From Niveibacterium sp. 24ML (GTDB taxonomy: Bacteria > Pseudomonadota > Gammaproteobacteria > Burkholderiales > Rhodocyclaceae): 64,000 nt of DNA. The stretch spans positions 81,599-145,598 of the forward strand of contig NZ_JAPFHA010000012.1 of NCBI RefSeq assembly GCF_026586805.1, in the 5' to 3' direction. Shown piece after piece: positions 53,933 through 63,131 of the stretch. The translations under genes and the position numbers were made by a program. The stretch's first letter is position 1, and each line of letters starts with the position of its first letter. Under the pieces are notes generated by a model. The model worked only from the letters and a program-made list of their open reading frames with translations, searched no databases and was not told the DNA's origin.

Positions 53933-54985
53933 TCAGCCCAGGTTACGGACGATCAAAGGCCCGAGCCGGTTCGCCAGCGCAAGCGGCAAACGCTGCCACA
54001 TGGCAATGAATGCGCGGTACTTGGGATTCATCGGATTGTTCTGGGGAATGGTGTCGCGCTTGTAGAGCCGGTATTCGTATCCGAGCGGTGTGGGTTCAAA
54101 CCCCCAGTTCTTCTTGAACGAATAGGGGCCGGTCCCGACTTTGCTGCGGCCATAGTCGAAAACGCGGCATTCGCGCTCCAGCGCCCTGCACATCAGCGAC
54201 CAGTACTTGAAATCATTCGCCGCAAGGTCGCGCGCGGCCGGCAGATCGCCCGCGTAGTACGGGAGGATTTCATCGCGGAAGTAGAAGCTCATGACGCTCG
54301 ACAAGGGCCGTCCATCCGCCGAGGTAACCGTCATGACCTCACAATCGTCGCCAAAGGCTTCGCGCAGTCCGGCAAACCAGCGCTTCGACAGCGCTGGCGT
54401 ACCATGCCGACGGACGTTGTCGGCATAGACGGCAAAGTAGCGATCAACGCCATCATCGCGATGCGCCACCAATCCGTTCTTGATGCCTTTGCGCACCATC
54501 GCACGCTGTTTGCGCGGAATCGCCGCCATGTTGGATTCTTCGTCCGGCGCGAGCGCCTTGCGAAACGTCACATACAGATCCTGCGAAGGCCAGTCGGCGT
54601 GGCGCCCGAGCACGTTGCGGTATTCAAGATGCCCCACCCCGAGGCGCCGGGCGATGCCGTCGGCCTCGGCCTCCAGCGCAAGCACGGCCGCCGCGTCCGT
54701 GCTCGCCACGCCACCGTAAACGCAGAAGGGCAGCGAACTGAGCGAATGGCCAAACAGGCGGCTCTTGACTTCGGCAAGCGGCAACACGCCAACGACTTCT
54801 GTACCGCGCTCCGCCAACAGGAAGTAGGTGTCGTGCCCCTGATAGGTTTCAATCAAATCCTGCCACGCAGACAGGTGAAAAAAGCTGGCGCCAGGGCATT
54901 GACGGACAAACGCATCCCAGCGCGCGCGGTCCTTGCGTTCAAGTCGCCTGACGGTGACAGGGAAATTTGCTGCTTCGGAACTCAT
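53933..54985 (-). CDS. XrtA-associated FemAB-type N-acyltransferase
   Basis: Protein of 350 residues with two GNAT-like lobes. WDAFVRQCPGASFFHLSAWQDLIETYQG and SLPFCVYGGVAST are typical of the FemAB-related family in PEP-CTERM loci; AIPRKQRAMVRKGIKNGL lies mid-protein and VFDYGRSKVGTGPYSFKKNWGFEP near the end. FemAB relatives use aminoacyl-tRNA to make peptide links; whether this protein modifies the glycan or the sorted protein is not known. The ATG at 54985 sits 4 bases after the deacetylase stop. Confidence 0.9.
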   Translation of the reverse strand: MSSEAANFPVTVRRLERKDRARWDAFVRQCPGASFFHLSAWQDLIETYQGHDTYFLLAERGTEVVGVLPLAEVKSRLFGHSLSSLPFCVYGGVASTDAAAVLALEAEADGIARRLGVGHLEYRNVLGRHADWPSQDLYVTFRKALAPDEESNMAAIPRKQRAMVRKGIKNGLVAHRDDGVDRYFAVYADNVRRHGTPALSKRWFAGLREAFGDDCEVMTVTSADGRPLSSVMSFYFRDEILPYYAGDLPAARDLAANDFKYWSLMCRALERECRVFDYGRSKVGTGPYSFKKNWGFEPTPLGYEYRLYKRDTIPQNNPMNPKYRAFIAMWQRLPLALANRLGPLIVRNLG

Positions 54986-54989
54986 CGAC

Positions 54990-55829
54990 TCAGGCTTTCG
55001 GAAGGAAGACTTGATCGACCCTATCCCACGCAAAGTCCGCAAGCAAACGGCGCAGGCGGGTTTCCATGTGCTCAAGATTCACATAGTGGCGGAAGCGGGT
55101 TCGCGCATCCGCCGCGGCCACCTTGGGCTGCGCCGCATCGATTTCCCACGGATGAAAGTAGAAGATCGCAGCACGTTTGTCGGTTTCGTTGACCCGACGC
55201 AGCGACCACCGCGATACCGGATAGGGCAGCAAGCGGAAGTAGCCACCACCAGCCGCCGGCCAGTTGCGCCCAAGGCAACGAATCGTCGTGACCGGGATCT
55301 CAAGCAAACCGTTAGTGAGGTAATACGGAAAGCGCGGCGAATCCGGCATGCCGTAATGGTCGTGCGCAATCGGATAGACGCTTGAGCTGTAAACGTGGCC
55401 GGTTTCACGCAGCACATCGTGAGCCCACAGGTTCTTCGCGCCAATCGAGAAACTGGGCGCCCGATAACCTCGAATCTCGACACCGGCAATGTCTTCCAAT
55501 ACCGCTTTGGCGAGCATCACATCAGCGCGAAACACGTCCGGCGTCTGGGCACTCGCACGTTCGTGCGCGTAGCCATGGCTGGCCAACTCGTGCCCCTCCA
55601 TCACGATCAGCCGCACCAGCTTCGGGTAGCGCTCCGCCAACCAGCCAAGCGTGAAGAAGGTCGCCTTGGTCCCGTACTCGTGCAGCATGGCGAGTATGCG
55701 GTCGACATTTTCCTCAACACGGCAAGGCACCGAATCCCACTGCCCACGGGGAAAGTGAGGCGCCAAAGCCGACACCTGGAAGTAGTCTTCCACGTCGATC
55801 GTCAACGCATTCTTCAAACCGGAATCCAC
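54990..55829 (-). CDS. XrtA-associated polysaccharide deacetylase
   Basis: Carbohydrate esterase 4-type protein of about 279 residues. NALTIDVEDYFQVSALAP is the XrtA-type version of NodB motif 1 (Asp-x-Glu-Asp), SHGYAHERAS the His motif, GYRAPSFSIG motif 3, and PAAGGGYFRLLPYP a signature of this group. It should remove N-acetyl groups from the exopolysaccharide. I prefer the GTG at 55829 because GAAGGG lies six bases before it; an ATG at 55850 would overlap the epimerase stop and lacks a ribosome site. Confidence 0.9.
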   Translation of the reverse strand: MDSGLKNALTIDVEDYFQVSALAPHFPRGQWDSVPCRVEENVDRILAMLHEYGTKATFFTLGWLAERYPKLVRLIVMEGHELASHGYAHERASAQTPDVFRADVMLAKAVLEDIAGVEIRGYRAPSFSIGAKNLWAHDVLRETGHVYSSSVYPIAHDHYGMPDSPRFPYYLTNGLLEIPVTTIRCLGRNWPAAGGGYFRLLPYPVSRWSLRRVNETDKRAAIFYFHPWEIDAAQPKVAAADARTRFRHYVNLEHMETRLRRLLADFAWDRVDQVFLPKA

Positions 55830-55839
55830 GCAAAGCCCT

Positions 55840-56994
55840 TCAGTGCGCATCACGGCGCTTGAGCCAATCGTGCAAATGGGCCGCAATCCGCTCAGCAGCC
55901 CGCCCATCCCACAAAGCCGGTGAGCGCCCCGCCTTGCCGCCGCTACTCAGAACGAGATCCAGTGCTGCGAGTATGGCCGTGCCATCGCACCCGACGAGCG
56001 TGTTGGTGCCCTCCTCCACGGTTATCGGGCGCTCGGTGTTTTCCCGCAAGGTAAGGCAGGGCACGCCCAGGGCTGTGGTTTCTTCCTGAATGCCACCAGA
56101 ATCGGTGAGCACCACTCGTGCAGCGGACATCAGCCCAAGCATTTCAAGATAGCCCTGTGGCGCGAGTTGAACGATGCGCTCGGCCGCCAGCTTTTCCGCC
56201 AGGCCAAAACGCTCAAGGTTCGCACGGGTCCGGGGATGCACGGCAAAGACCAGGGGCAGCCTTTCGCTACTGGCAACCAAGGTATCAACCAGCGCAGAGA
56301 GCGTCGCCGGATCGTCAACGTTCGAGGGGCGGTGCAGTGTCACCAAGGCATAGCCCTCCGGCCCGGAAATCGCATCCGCCGACATCCCGCAGGCGGCAAG
56401 GGCGTCGGACGCCTTCACCGCCTTTTCAAGATTGGCGCGTAAGGAGTCAATCATCACGTTGCCGACAAATTCGATCCGTGCCGCCGGGATGCCTTCGTGC
56501 GCGAGGTTCACCGCGGCCGCTTGCTCGGTGGTGTAAAGCAGATCGGCAATCTGATCCGTCATCACCCGGTTGATCTCTTCCGGCATTGCGCGGTCATAAC
56601 TGCGCAGGCCTGCTTCCACATGCACGACCGGAATGCCTTTTTTGCTTGCAACCAGCGCGCAGGCCACCGTCGAGTTGACGTCGCCCACAACCAGAACAGC
56701 TGCCGCGCCGTGCTCGTCAAGCACGGGCTCAAAGCGCTTCATGATCTCGGCGGTCTGCACTGCGTGCGTTCCAGAGCCCACTTCAAGATTGACGTCCGGA
56801 TCCGGGAGCGCAAGGTCGCCGAACAGTTTGGCGTTCATTGCATGATCGTAGTGCTGCCCCGTATGCACCAAGAGGAAAGGAATCGGCGGCTGATGGGCCG
56901 AAAACGCCTTCAGGATCGGCGCCATCTTCATGTAGTTGGGGCGCGCACCAACAACGCAGACGACAGGCTTTTGTGTACCGAACTTAGCGCCCAT
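55840..56994 (-). CDS. wecB: UDP-N-acetylglucosamine 2-epimerase (non-hydrolysing)
   Basis: Converts UDP-GlcNAc to UDP-ManNAc in the cytoplasm. 384 residues, normal for WecB. Landmarks: VVGARPNYMKMAPI, LVHTGQHYDHAMN, VVGDVNSTVACAL, HVEAGLRSYDRAMPEEINR, TLHRPSNVDD, LTDSGGIQEET and LRENTERP. The product would supply ManNAc or ManNAcA for the exopolysaccharide, although no dehydrogenase (wecC) is in the window. The start at 56994 overlaps the upstream ATPase by 11 bases. Confidence 0.95.
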   Translation of the reverse strand: MGAKFGTQKPVVCVVGARPNYMKMAPILKAFSAHQPPIPFLLVHTGQHYDHAMNAKLFGDLALPDPDVNLEVGSGTHAVQTAEIMKRFEPVLDEHGAAAVLVVGDVNSTVACALVASKKGIPVVHVEAGLRSYDRAMPEEINRVMTDQIADLLYTTEQAAAVNLAHEGIPAARIEFVGNVMIDSLRANLEKAVKASDALAACGMSADAISGPEGYALVTLHRPSNVDDPATLSALVDTLVASSERLPLVFAVHPRTRANLERFGLAEKLAAERIVQLAPQGYLEMLGLMSAARVVLTDSGGIQEETTALGVPCLTLRENTERPITVEEGTNTLVGCDGTAILAALDLVLSSGGKAGRSPALWDGRAAERIAAHLHDWLKRRDAH

Positions 56995-58042
56995 TCTGGC
57001 TCCCCTTTGTTTCGGCCGCGCTGATCGACTGCCGCTCTTGCGCAAGACCGAGCACCGCAGCGAGGACCTTTTCGACCTGCTCGATCCGGGCTTCGAGTTT
57101 GGCTGACTGAAAACCCGCCCCGATCTCGGCGAGCCGCGCAGCCGCAGCCGGGTCGGCCAGCAATTCGGCGAATGCACTCCCAGCCAGGCTCGTCGCCGCA
57201 GAGCCGGCGCTCAGCCCGGCGATTTCTGGCCCGGACTCGTCACGCATCTCGCGCACCACCTCGTCCACATCAGCGGCAGAGAGCCCATGCTTCTCTGAAA
57301 GAAAGCCCGCCAGCAGCGCGCGATCACACAAGGTATTGATACGGCGGGGTATCCCCCCGGAGGCATTGTGGATCACGTCAAACGCGCTGGCCTCAATCCG
57401 CGGATCACCCTTCCAGCCAACACACCCCAAGCGGTGTTCGACATAGGCCCGCGTTTCGGCCAGATCGAGCGGGCCGAGGTGATAGGTGGCAATCACACGT
57501 TGACGCAGTTGCTGCATGTATTCGCTCTGCATAGTCTTGCGGAACTCCGGCTGACCAATCAGAAAGCTCTGCAGCAGCGCATGATCTTCAAGCTGAAAGT
57601 TCGACAGCATGCGCAATTCTTCAACTGCGCGTTGGGTCAGGTTCTGTGCTTCATCCACAACCAGCAGCGCGCGCTTGCCGCCTGCCGTCAGGCGCACCAG
57701 AAAGGCTTCAAGCTGAAGCAGCAAATCCGCCTTTTCGATGTTCTTGGCCGGCAGGCCAAACGCCGCCGCAACAAGCCGCAAGATGTCGTCGGCATCAATC
57801 TGCGTACTGACAAGATGCGCCGCAACCACCTTGTTGGGGTCCAGGCGCTGCAGCAGGCTGCGCACCAGCGTCGTTTTGCCCGCCCCGACATCGCCGGTAA
57901 TGACGATGAAGCCTTCACTCTGGTGAAGCCCATAGTCCAGATAGGCCATTGCACGGCGATGGCCCCGACTACCGTAGTAGAAGGACGGATCAGGATTGAG
58001 CTGGAACGGCTTCGATTTGAACCCGTAGAAAGACTCGTACAT
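56984..58042 (-). CDS. XrtA-associated AAA ATPase (ExeA-like)
   Basis: ATPase of 352 residues. It starts MYESFYGFKSKPFQLNPDPSFYYGSRGHRRAMAYL, diagnostic of the group. Walker A is GDVGAGKT at 50-57, Walker B LLVVDEAQNL near 130, and the arginine region GGIPRRINTLCDRALLAG follows. After about 270 the protein is Ala-rich, with a coiled-coil stretch (LEARIEQVEKVLAAVLGLAQE). It resembles type II secretion ExeA, but the peptidoglycan-binding half is missing. Probably organises or energises the export complex. Confidence 0.94.
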   Translation of the reverse strand: MYESFYGFKSKPFQLNPDPSFYYGSRGHRRAMAYLDYGLHQSEGFIVITGDVGAGKTTLVRSLLQRLDPNKVVAAHLVSTQIDADDILRLVAAAFGLPAKNIEKADLLLQLEAFLVRLTAGGKRALLVVDEAQNLTQRAVEELRMLSNFQLEDHALLQSFLIGQPEFRKTMQSEYMQQLRQRVIATYHLGPLDLAETRAYVEHRLGCVGWKGDPRIEASAFDVIHNASGGIPRRINTLCDRALLAGFLSEKHGLSAADVDEVVREMRDESGPEIAGLSAGSAATSLAGSAFAELLADPAAAARLAEIGAGFQSAKLEARIEQVEKVLAAVLGLAQERQSISAAETKGSQNGR

Positions 58043-58048
58043 AAAACC

Positions 58049-59671
58049 TCAGAAACGCAGACCAAGCGTGGCCGCCACGGAGTTTTCGTCGTACTCGGTG
58101 GCGCCACGACTCTTTTCATGGCGGTAAGTCACGGAGCCCACCGTGTTGGCGCCAAAAACAGTGCTGCCGGTGACAGTGGCTGTTTGACGCCGCGTATCAA
58201 CACTGCCCGCCGCGCCGTTCTGGCCAGTCGATCGGCTTGCACCAAGCAAGGCGGAAAGATTGCTGATAGGCGTCAGGCGGTGACTCAAGACAATGGTTCC
58301 GCCGATCTCTTCTACGGAATCGAATGTCGCGAGTTCATCGCCAGGCGCAAGCAGCGCCTCGTCCACAAGCCGCGTTCGATCGCTGTAGGTCGCCGACACG
58401 CCGATACTGTTGCGCACGCCGTTGATGCCTGAGCTCAGGCGGGCGCGCTTCTCAAGGTAGTAGCTGTTGGTCACATATGTCGTATTGCCGTCGATCTGCG
58501 ACGGCAACGGGAGCCCGCGCTCGATCCAGGCTTGCGACGCAAGGCGGAAACGCTCGTTCGGATCAGCGGTCTGCTTGCCGAATGAGTCGGTATACGCAAG
58601 CAACAGACCGGCCAATTGCCCGCCGTTGAGGGTCGATGACGTGGTCGTGACATCGCGGGCGAAACTCAAACTCAAGGCACTTTGAGGGCCGCGCCAGTTT
58701 GCTTCGTAGTTGTAGCCGGTACCAAAGAATCGCTGCTCAGTCATCCCGGTAACCCGGGTACGTGGCGACGGCGTCCACTCGAATCCACCGCCATAGATGT
58801 TTTGCTCCTGCGAATACTCCACGCCGAAGGTGTTGCGCTCGTAGCCGACATCAGCCCGCAGGTTGAATGTCGGGTCAAGCGCATACACGCCGAACAAGCG
58901 CGCATTCGAGAACTCGGTGTCGTTCGAGCCTTCGTACTGGTTCTTCGATGCACTCCCGCTGAGCAGCCACCCGAAAGGCGCAGGATTTGCGCCGTTGCCG
59001 AGTGTGACGGAAAGATCCTGTCTGACGCCGTTGCTGAGCAGGGTGGTCGATGAATCGCTGAGCGTGAGCCGATACCTGAGCTCACCTGTGATGCGATTGC
59101 TCCACTGCCCTCGGATGTAGGGGCTCACCGAAAACTGCCGCAACTCGGTCGTATTGTTGGGGTTGTAGGCCACCCCGTTCACCGGCGCCCCGAGCGAGGA
59201 AATACGCTCCTGGCTGACGCTGGCATTGGCATCCAGCATCACGCGGCGTTCGTAAAGATCAAAGGTCCCCACCCCGAACAGTTTGAGATTCGTCCGGTTC
59301 AAGTCGCTTTCGTTCGCATAGGCGTTCGCGTCAACGCTTGCCCGCAAAAGCCCGGTCGCGCGCGCGGTCCGACCGTTGAGCGTAATTCCAGGCTCGACGC
59401 GACCGGACCAATCGCTGACACGTTCGCCGTCAGCAGCCAAACGCACGTTGTCCGACCAGGTCAGCCCCGCTGACAGGCTGGGGGTCAATCTCCAGCCCTG
59501 AGCGCCACCCGCACCATCGAGCGATGCAGTAAGTGGCGCAACGCCGCCGGGCGAGCGCATGCCGAGATCCTGCGCCATGGCGACGCCAGCGGGCGCCAGC
59601 AGGGCGGCAATCAAGGCAGCAGAACGCCGCAAACGCGGCCTTGCGTCACTCCTCTGCCTGATTCTTGCCAT
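58049..59671 (-). CDS. PEP-CTERM system-associated outer-membrane beta-barrel protein
   Basis: Exported protein of 540 residues. Signal peptide about 17-34 ending PAGVAMA, then many amphipathic strands (TPSLSAGLTWSDNVRLAADGE, SPYIRGQWSNRITGELRYRLTLSDSS, NSIGVSATYSDRTRL) and a final Phe in AATLGLRF, as outer-membrane barrels have. It belongs to the uncharacterised PEP-CTERM-associated family next to the ATPase and may form the outer-membrane exit for polysaccharide. The start lies 26 bases inside the kinase gene; the longer frame upstream is not protein-like. Confidence 0.85.
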   Translation of the reverse strand: MARIRQRSDARPRLRRSAALIAALLAPAGVAMAQDLGMRSPGGVAPLTASLDGAGGAQGWRLTPSLSAGLTWSDNVRLAADGERVSDWSGRVEPGITLNGRTARATGLLRASVDANAYANESDLNRTNLKLFGVGTFDLYERRVMLDANASVSQERISSLGAPVNGVAYNPNNTTELRQFSVSPYIRGQWSNRITGELRYRLTLSDSSTTLLSNGVRQDLSVTLGNGANPAPFGWLLSGSASKNQYEGSNDTEFSNARLFGVYALDPTFNLRADVGYERNTFGVEYSQEQNIYGGGFEWTPSPRTRVTGMTEQRFFGTGYNYEANWRGPQSALSLSFARDVTTTSSTLNGGQLAGLLLAYTDSFGKQTADPNERFRLASQAWIERGLPLPSQIDGNTTYVTNSYYLEKRARLSSGINGVRNSIGVSATYSDRTRLVDEALLAPGDELATFDSVEEIGGTIVLSHRLTPISNLSALLGASRSTGQNGAAGSVDTRRQTATVTGSTVFGANTVGSVTYRHEKSRGATEYDENSVAATLGLRF

Positions 59672-60578
59672 ACCCGTACCCATATCCATAGCCGTAGACA
59701 CCGTAGTGCCCTGCGGACGAGTTCTGGCGCACCTTGTTGAGCAGCATGAGTTTGACGGGGCTCGACTCCAGCGTAGCCAAGGTCTGCCGCACCATTGAAT
59801 GCGTCGTGCGCTCGGCCTCAACCACCACCACCACCTGCCCCATATGAGCAGCCAGAGCTCGCGCCTCCGTCGTCACCAGCAGGGGCGGGGAATCAAAGAT
59901 GATGATTCGGTCTTTGTAGCGGGTTGCAAGTTCATCAAGCAGACGGTTCATCGCACCACTCGCCAGCATTTCAGTCGCCCTGGGCTGCGGACGCCCCGCA
60001 GGCAGAATGCTGAGCTTCGCGATGTTGGTGTGGAGCATCACATCCGCAACCGACGCCTCCTGCCCGGTCAACACATCGAGCATGCCGGTAGCCGGCGGCA
60101 ATCCGAGCGCCTTGAGGACTGAAGGCTTCGAAACATCGGCATCAACCAACAGCACCGTATGGTCGAGTTCCATCGCCATGGAGATCGCCAGATTGATCGC
60201 AGAAAAGCTCTTGCCTTCGCCGGGCATCGAACTCGTCACCATGATCAGGTTGCCGTTCTCGACCGGTGCAGCACCCCTTCCTTGGGCATTGCGCAAGACC
60301 GGCCGCTTGATGATCCGATACTGCTCTGCCGTCGGCGTATTCGGCTGGGTGGGCGAAACAAACCCCAGCGCGGCGAGGCGATCCAGATCAATTTCCACCG
60401 TCCGCCGCTCGCGCGCACTCGCGCCCGGTTGCGCAGCGCGCTCCGCGGGAGGGGCGACGCTGGCTGATGCCGCCACCTGCGCGTTCGCCGGTTCGACACT
60501 TGCAGGCACTTCAGGTACATCGACCCCCGCCCGCTTGAGTTGATCAAGCCTTTCAACGGCCTTTTCGATAATGCTCAT
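59646..60578 (-). CDS. XrtA-associated tyrosine autokinase
   Basis: BY-kinase domain protein of 310 residues that regulates polysaccharide chain assembly. Walker A MVTSSMPGEGKSFSAINLA, Walker A' VLLVDADVSKPS and Walker B IIIFDSPPLLV are present. The first 80 residues include an Ala/Pro-rich linker. The C-terminal tail has a Tyr-Gly cluster (YGVYGYGYGYGYGK), the expected autophosphorylation site. The cognate membrane activator is the chain-length protein encoded just upstream (9 bases apart). Confidence 0.94.
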   Translation of the reverse strand: MSIIEKAVERLDQLKRAGVDVPEVPASVEPANAQVAASASVAPPAERAAQPGASARERRTVEIDLDRLAALGFVSPTQPNTPTAEQYRIIKRPVLRNAQGRGAAPVENGNLIMVTSSMPGEGKSFSAINLAISMAMELDHTVLLVDADVSKPSVLKALGLPPATGMLDVLTGQEASVADVMLHTNIAKLSILPAGRPQPRATEMLASGAMNRLLDELATRYKDRIIIFDSPPLLVTTEARALAAHMGQVVVVVEAERTTHSMVRQTLATLESSPVKLMLLNKVRQNSSAGHYGVYGYGYGYGYGKNQAEE

Positions 60579-60587
60579 GGCGGCGCC

Positions 60588-62138
60588 TCAAGTCCCAAAT
60601 GCCCGGAGGGCCAAAACAGCGGTCATCAGTGCATATGCACCCGCCAACGCCAGCACACCACCAACGAAATAGAGTTTGCGGTTACGTGACTGCTTTGCTC
60701 GCACAGGATCGACGGTCATCGACACCACGCCCAGCACCGGGAGGCCGGACACCTCACGCAAGGCCCGGCCGTCAAAGAAGGTCGGCCGCACCTGGAATAC
60801 CAGGAACGCGACCAGCATGCCGATGCAAAGTGAAACCACCCCCGCCACCGGCATCAAGAGCGTGCGATTCGGCGCAGACGGCTTGCTCGGCACCGACGGA
60901 GGATCGATCAGGCGGAATTCGGCAACACCAGAAGCAGCGTCCATCTCGACCGACATGCTCGCCGTTTCCCGACGTGCGACGAGGTTTTCGTAGTTCTTCT
61001 TGTTGATGTCGTAGTCCCGGTTCAGTTGCGCGAACTCGGCTTCCATTTCCGGCAACATGCGCTGCGAGCCCTTGATCGCCGCGAGCCTCGACTCGTACTC
61101 AGCAACCCGTGTGCGCAGCGAGGCCAGATTTACCTCCGACTCACTCAACGAGAGCTTCAGTTGTTGGTAAACCGGATTCGCCCCGACCGAGCCCGTCATA
61201 CCCCCGCTCTTGCGCCTCGCCTCAATCTCCTGCTTCTTCTGAGCTTCAAGCTGCTCGATCACCCGGCGCGTCCCCACGACATCCGGATGCTCTTCCGTAT
61301 AGCGCTGTAGCGACGAGTCAAGTTGCTTCTTCAGCGAGTCGATTCGCCCGTCAATCTCGGGGATAGAGATGCCCGAGGAGGTCTGCCCGGACTCGGGAAG
61401 AAACACGGGGTCCTCACCGGACAACTGCCGACGCACCGCGTCGCGTGAGTTCTCGACCTCACGCAATTCAAGCTTCGCCTGATTGAGCTTGGCGGTCAGC
61501 TCACCAATCTGGGTGACCGAGTCCTTGCCCGAGTCCCCAAACAGATCGAGGTTCTTCAGCTTGAATTCCTTCAAGCGATTCTCCGCATCCGCGAGCTTTG
61601 TCTCGTAAGTCTTGATCTGCTCCTCAATGAACCGCCGCGCTTCATCGGAGTCCTTGCGCTTGTCGCCTAATCCTGACTCGACAAAGATCGAAACCAAAGC
61701 CTGCACCACACGTTTGGCCCGCTCCGGATTGGTGTCCTTGAAACTCAAGGCAAAAAGGTCGTCACGCCCAGCACCAACGATCTGCAAGCGCTTGATGAGG
61801 TCATCGATCAAAAGCTCCCGCTGCTCGCGCGTTTTGACATCGAGATCAAGGTCTGCCATCCGGATCAATTTCTCCACATTGGGGCGACTGATCAGCGTAC
61901 GACTCAGGATCGTGACCTGCTGCTCGACGTTGGTCGGCACGGCGAGGCCTTGCATCAATGGCTTCAAAACCGATTGCGTATCGACAAACACGCGTGCCTT
62001 CGCTTCGTATTTGTCGGGGATCAGCATCACCACGATCGCGAGCGCTACGCCAGCGATCCAAGCGGCCAACAGCCCCCACCAGCGGTAACGCCACATGCCC
62101 CGCGCATGAGCGACCGCAATTGCTAGAAGTTCTTCCAA
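60588..62138 (-). CDS. XrtA system polysaccharide chain-length determinant
   Basis: Wzz/GumC-type copolymerase of 516 residues. A transmembrane segment at about 20-38 (WWGLLAAWIAGVALAIVVML) is followed by the Wzz domain (DKYEAKARVFVDTQSVLKPLMQGLAV), long periplasmic coiled coils (about 160-400), the Pro-rich end RLIDPPSVPSKPSAPNR, and a C-terminal transmembrane region with a second helix at 490-510. It has no kinase domain, which is the separate downstream protein. Sets chain length and recruits the export lipoprotein. Confidence 0.94.
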   Translation of the reverse strand: MEELLAIAVAHARGMWRYRWWGLLAAWIAGVALAIVVMLIPDKYEAKARVFVDTQSVLKPLMQGLAVPTNVEQQVTILSRTLISRPNVEKLIRMADLDLDVKTREQRELLIDDLIKRLQIVGAGRDDLFALSFKDTNPERAKRVVQALVSIFVESGLGDKRKDSDEARRFIEEQIKTYETKLADAENRLKEFKLKNLDLFGDSGKDSVTQIGELTAKLNQAKLELREVENSRDAVRRQLSGEDPVFLPESGQTSSGISIPEIDGRIDSLKKQLDSSLQRYTEEHPDVVGTRRVIEQLEAQKKQEIEARRKSGGMTGSVGANPVYQQLKLSLSESEVNLASLRTRVAEYESRLAAIKGSQRMLPEMEAEFAQLNRDYDINKKNYENLVARRETASMSVEMDAASGVAEFRLIDPPSVPSKPSAPNRTLLMPVAGVVSLCIGMLVAFLVFQVRPTFFDGRALREVSGLPVLGVVSMTVDPVRAKQSRNRKLYFVGGVLALAGAYALMTAVLALRAFGT

Positions 62139-62184
62139 TTTGGGCGACCTGACGGTAAATAGTGATGGGTAGCGTGCTCGCGCG

Positions 62185-62799
62185 TCAGAACCAACCTTGC
62201 GGGATGATCAACACGTCACCGGGCCGCATATCAACGTTGGCGGACACATCCCCGCGCTTCAGCAAGTCCTTGAGTCGCACGCTGTACTGCTTGCCGCCTT
62301 CGGCGGTCCGCAAGATGCTCGCCTTGTTGCCGTCAGCGAAATCGGTGATCCCGCCCACAGCAATCATCACATCGAGCAGACTCATTTTCTGCTTGAACGG
62401 CAAGATCTGCGGCCTGGCCGCCTCGCCCACAACGCGAATCTGCTCGCTGTAAGGCCCAACAAAGCCTGTCACGATAACGGTGACGATCGGGTCGCGAATG
62501 TACTTCGACAAAGCCTTCTCAACATCCCGCGCCAAGGTCGAGGCATCCTTGCCCATCGCAGGTAGATCCTCGACCAACGGGGTCGTGATCTTGCCGTCCG
62601 GGCGCACCGGAACGTTCATCGACAACTCAGGGTTGCGCCATACAACAATGCTCAGCCCATCACCCGGCCCAATCACGTAGTTGTAATCAGAAGAAGCCGC
62701 TGTTGCCGGCGCAGGCGGGTATTGCGTCGCGCAAGCCGACAGCAACGCAACCATTGCCACAAGGAAGATCTTCCCGACCACCGCGGACCTAGATTTCAT
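62185..62799 (-). CDS. XrtA-associated polysaccharide export lipoprotein (Wza type)
   Basis: Export lipoprotein of 204 residues with lipobox LLSAC (about 17-21) after a signal peptide starting MKSRSAVVGKIFLVAM. The polysaccharide export domain YVIGPGDGLSIVVWRNPELSMNVPVRPDGKITTPLVEDL and a SLBB domain (IRVVGEAARPQILPFKQKMSLLDVMIAVGGITDFA) follow. It is short compared with Wza (about 380), as usual for XrtA loci. First gene of the core operon, divergent from the PEP-CTERM gene. Confidence 0.94.
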   Translation of the reverse strand: MKSRSAVVGKIFLVAMVALLSACATQYPPAPATAASSDYNYVIGPGDGLSIVVWRNPELSMNVPVRPDGKITTPLVEDLPAMGKDASTLARDVEKALSKYIRDPIVTVIVTGFVGPYSEQIRVVGEAARPQILPFKQKMSLLDVMIAVGGITDFADGNKASILRTAEGGKQYSVRLKDLLKRGDVSANVDMRPGDVLIIPQGWF

Positions 62800-63131
62800 G
62801 TCGAATCCCTCGCCTGAAGCGCCAACAAATAAGAATGGCGCCGATGGTACGCGATCACCCCTTAAGGTCGCGCCAAAAATGACACGGTCGGCGACCACCA
62901 CCCTGAGCCCCTCCGCCCGTAGACAATCGGCATTCCAGACGCCTCACCAAGCGAGGCTGTCCGATTTCTTTACACCAACAGCACCCCGGCCTGCCTCACT
63001 TGATCAAAGGCAGTATTTTATTATTAAAAATCATGGCGTTAGAGAGAACACCCGCAGCTGGCACAACAACTGCTTAGTAGTCTTCGAGCGGCAATCTGGC
63101 CGCGTTTCGTGGCAAGAGCCAGGAGATTGAA
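62800..63131. other. Divergent regulatory region between export operon and PEP-CTERM gene
   Basis: 332 bases without a gene. On the plus strand it carries the sigma-54 element at 63059-63075. Around 62998-63035 is an A+T-rich stretch (TTGATC, then ATTTTATTATTAAAAA) that may be an upstream or sigma-70 element. On the minus strand, a GG-N10-GC spacing occurs at 62930-62943 (AGGC ... ATGC), a poor sigma-54 match that might serve the export operon. A small GCCTC/GAGGC inverted repeat lies at 62941-62957. Confidence 0.45.
63059..63075 (+). promoter_or_regulatory. Sigma-54 (RpoN) promoter of the PEP-CTERM gene
   Basis: TGGCACAACAACTGCTT matches the -24/-12 consensus TGGCAC-N5-TTGCW, with GG and GC exactly 10 bases apart and one mismatch in the -12 box. 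It is 57 bases before the ATG. PEP-CTERM genes are known to be controlled by RpoN with the PrsK/PrsR pair. Confidence 0.8.
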
